Source: a bacterium
GTDB taxonomy: Bacteria; Blakebacterota; Blakebacteria; Blakebacterales; Blakebacteraceae
Reading direction: 5' to 3'
DNA length: 6,321 nt
Assembly: GCA_025774205.1 (NCBI GenBank)
Contig: JALGWK010000182.1
Location: forward strand, 1-6,321
In this document: positions 6,121 through 6,321 of the stretch, piece after piece
How positions within the stretch are numbered: position 1 is the stretch's first letter
How the letters are laid out: each line of letters starts with the position of its first letter
Notes under the pieces: model-generated
Told to the model about the DNA's origin: nothing
Databases searched by the model: none
The model's input: only the letters and a program-made list of their open reading frames with translations
Made by a program: the position numbers and the translations under genes

Positions 6121-6321
6121 ATGAGAGTGAGTATCCGAATCTTTCCATTATTTTTCGTAGTTGCTCTGCTCCTCATTCCTGATCTGACTCATGCGCAAGG
6201 CACCACAGGTACCATCCGCGGTAAGGTCTTAGACGCGAATACAGGCGATCCGATGGCAGCGGTCAGCGTGTTCGTGCTCGAGACCGATGGAACCGCGACC
6301 ACCATGGGAACATTTACTAAC
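6121..6321 (+). CDS. Secreted protein with carboxypeptidase-like regulatory domain, probably a TonB-dependent receptor (3' end outside window)
   Basis: These 67 codons run off the right edge. The N-terminus is a clear signal peptide: MRVSIRI, a hydrophobic core at about residues 8-19, and a cleavage-like THAQ near residue 26. Next comes GTIRGKVLDANTGDPMAAVSV (30-50), the opening strands of a carboxypeptidase-like regulatory domain, then FVLETDGTATTMGTFTN. In the FCB group this arrangement most often starts a TonB-dependent (SusC/RagA or CirA-like) outer-membrane receptor. Another DUF5686-like barrel or a secreted enzyme with the same domain is possible, because no plug or barrel is visible. 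It resembles residues 62-97 of the DUF5686 protein upstream. The coding sequence is less GC-rich than its neighbours. It appears to have its own promoter and a good ribosome site. Confidence 0.72.
   Translation, partial: MRVSIRIFPLFFVVALLLIPDLTHAQGTTGTIRGKVLDANTGDPMAAVSVFVLETDGTATTMGTFTN

Overview
This 6.3 kb GC-rich window holds five protein genes, two of them cut by the window edges. It looks like a Gram-negative bacterium of the wider FCB group (Bacteroidota, Gemmatimonadota, Marinimicrobia and related candidate phyla). The evidence is a DUF5686-type outer-membrane barrel with an N-terminal carboxypeptidase-like regulatory domain, followed by the start of a second exported protein opening with the same kind of domain, as TonB-dependent receptors of this group do. 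The lineage call is inferred from family content only; no marker gene is present.

Layout: (1) the C-terminal part of an M55 (DppA-like) D-aminopeptidase on the + strand, entering from the left edge and ending at 497; (2) a complete MATE-family efflux transporter on the - strand (508-1872), converging on the peptidase with only 10 bp between the stops; (3) an 82 bp divergent control region (1873-1954); (4) an exported or membrane-anchored N-acyl-D-amino-acid deacylase (D-aminoacylase family) on the + strand (1955-3577); (5) coupled to it by a 4 bp ATGA overlap, a DUF5686 outer-membrane protein gene split into two reading frames (3574-4587 and 4541-5950) by a frameshift near 4522-4528; (6) a 170 bp AT-richer intergenic region with a good sigma70-like promoter and a small palindrome on its -10 element; (7) the first 67 codons of a secreted protein, probably a TonB-dependent receptor (6121 to the window end).

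A common thread is D-amino-acid chemistry. The M55 peptidase is expected to release D-amino acids from D-peptides such as D-Ala-D-Ala. The deacylase is expected to remove acyl groups from N-acyl-D-amino acids, here probably in the periplasm. The outer-membrane proteins downstream could serve import or envelope functions, but nothing in the sequence proves a shared pathway. The points most worth a second look are the broken DUF5686 gene, where a block of the family fold also seems to be missing; a cluster of long G/C homopolymers in the same gene; the replacement of the usual metal-binding Cys by Asp in the deacylase; and the operator-like palindrome upstream of the last gene. I found no RNA genes, mobile elements or CRISPR arrays, and no clear evidence of a wholly new system.
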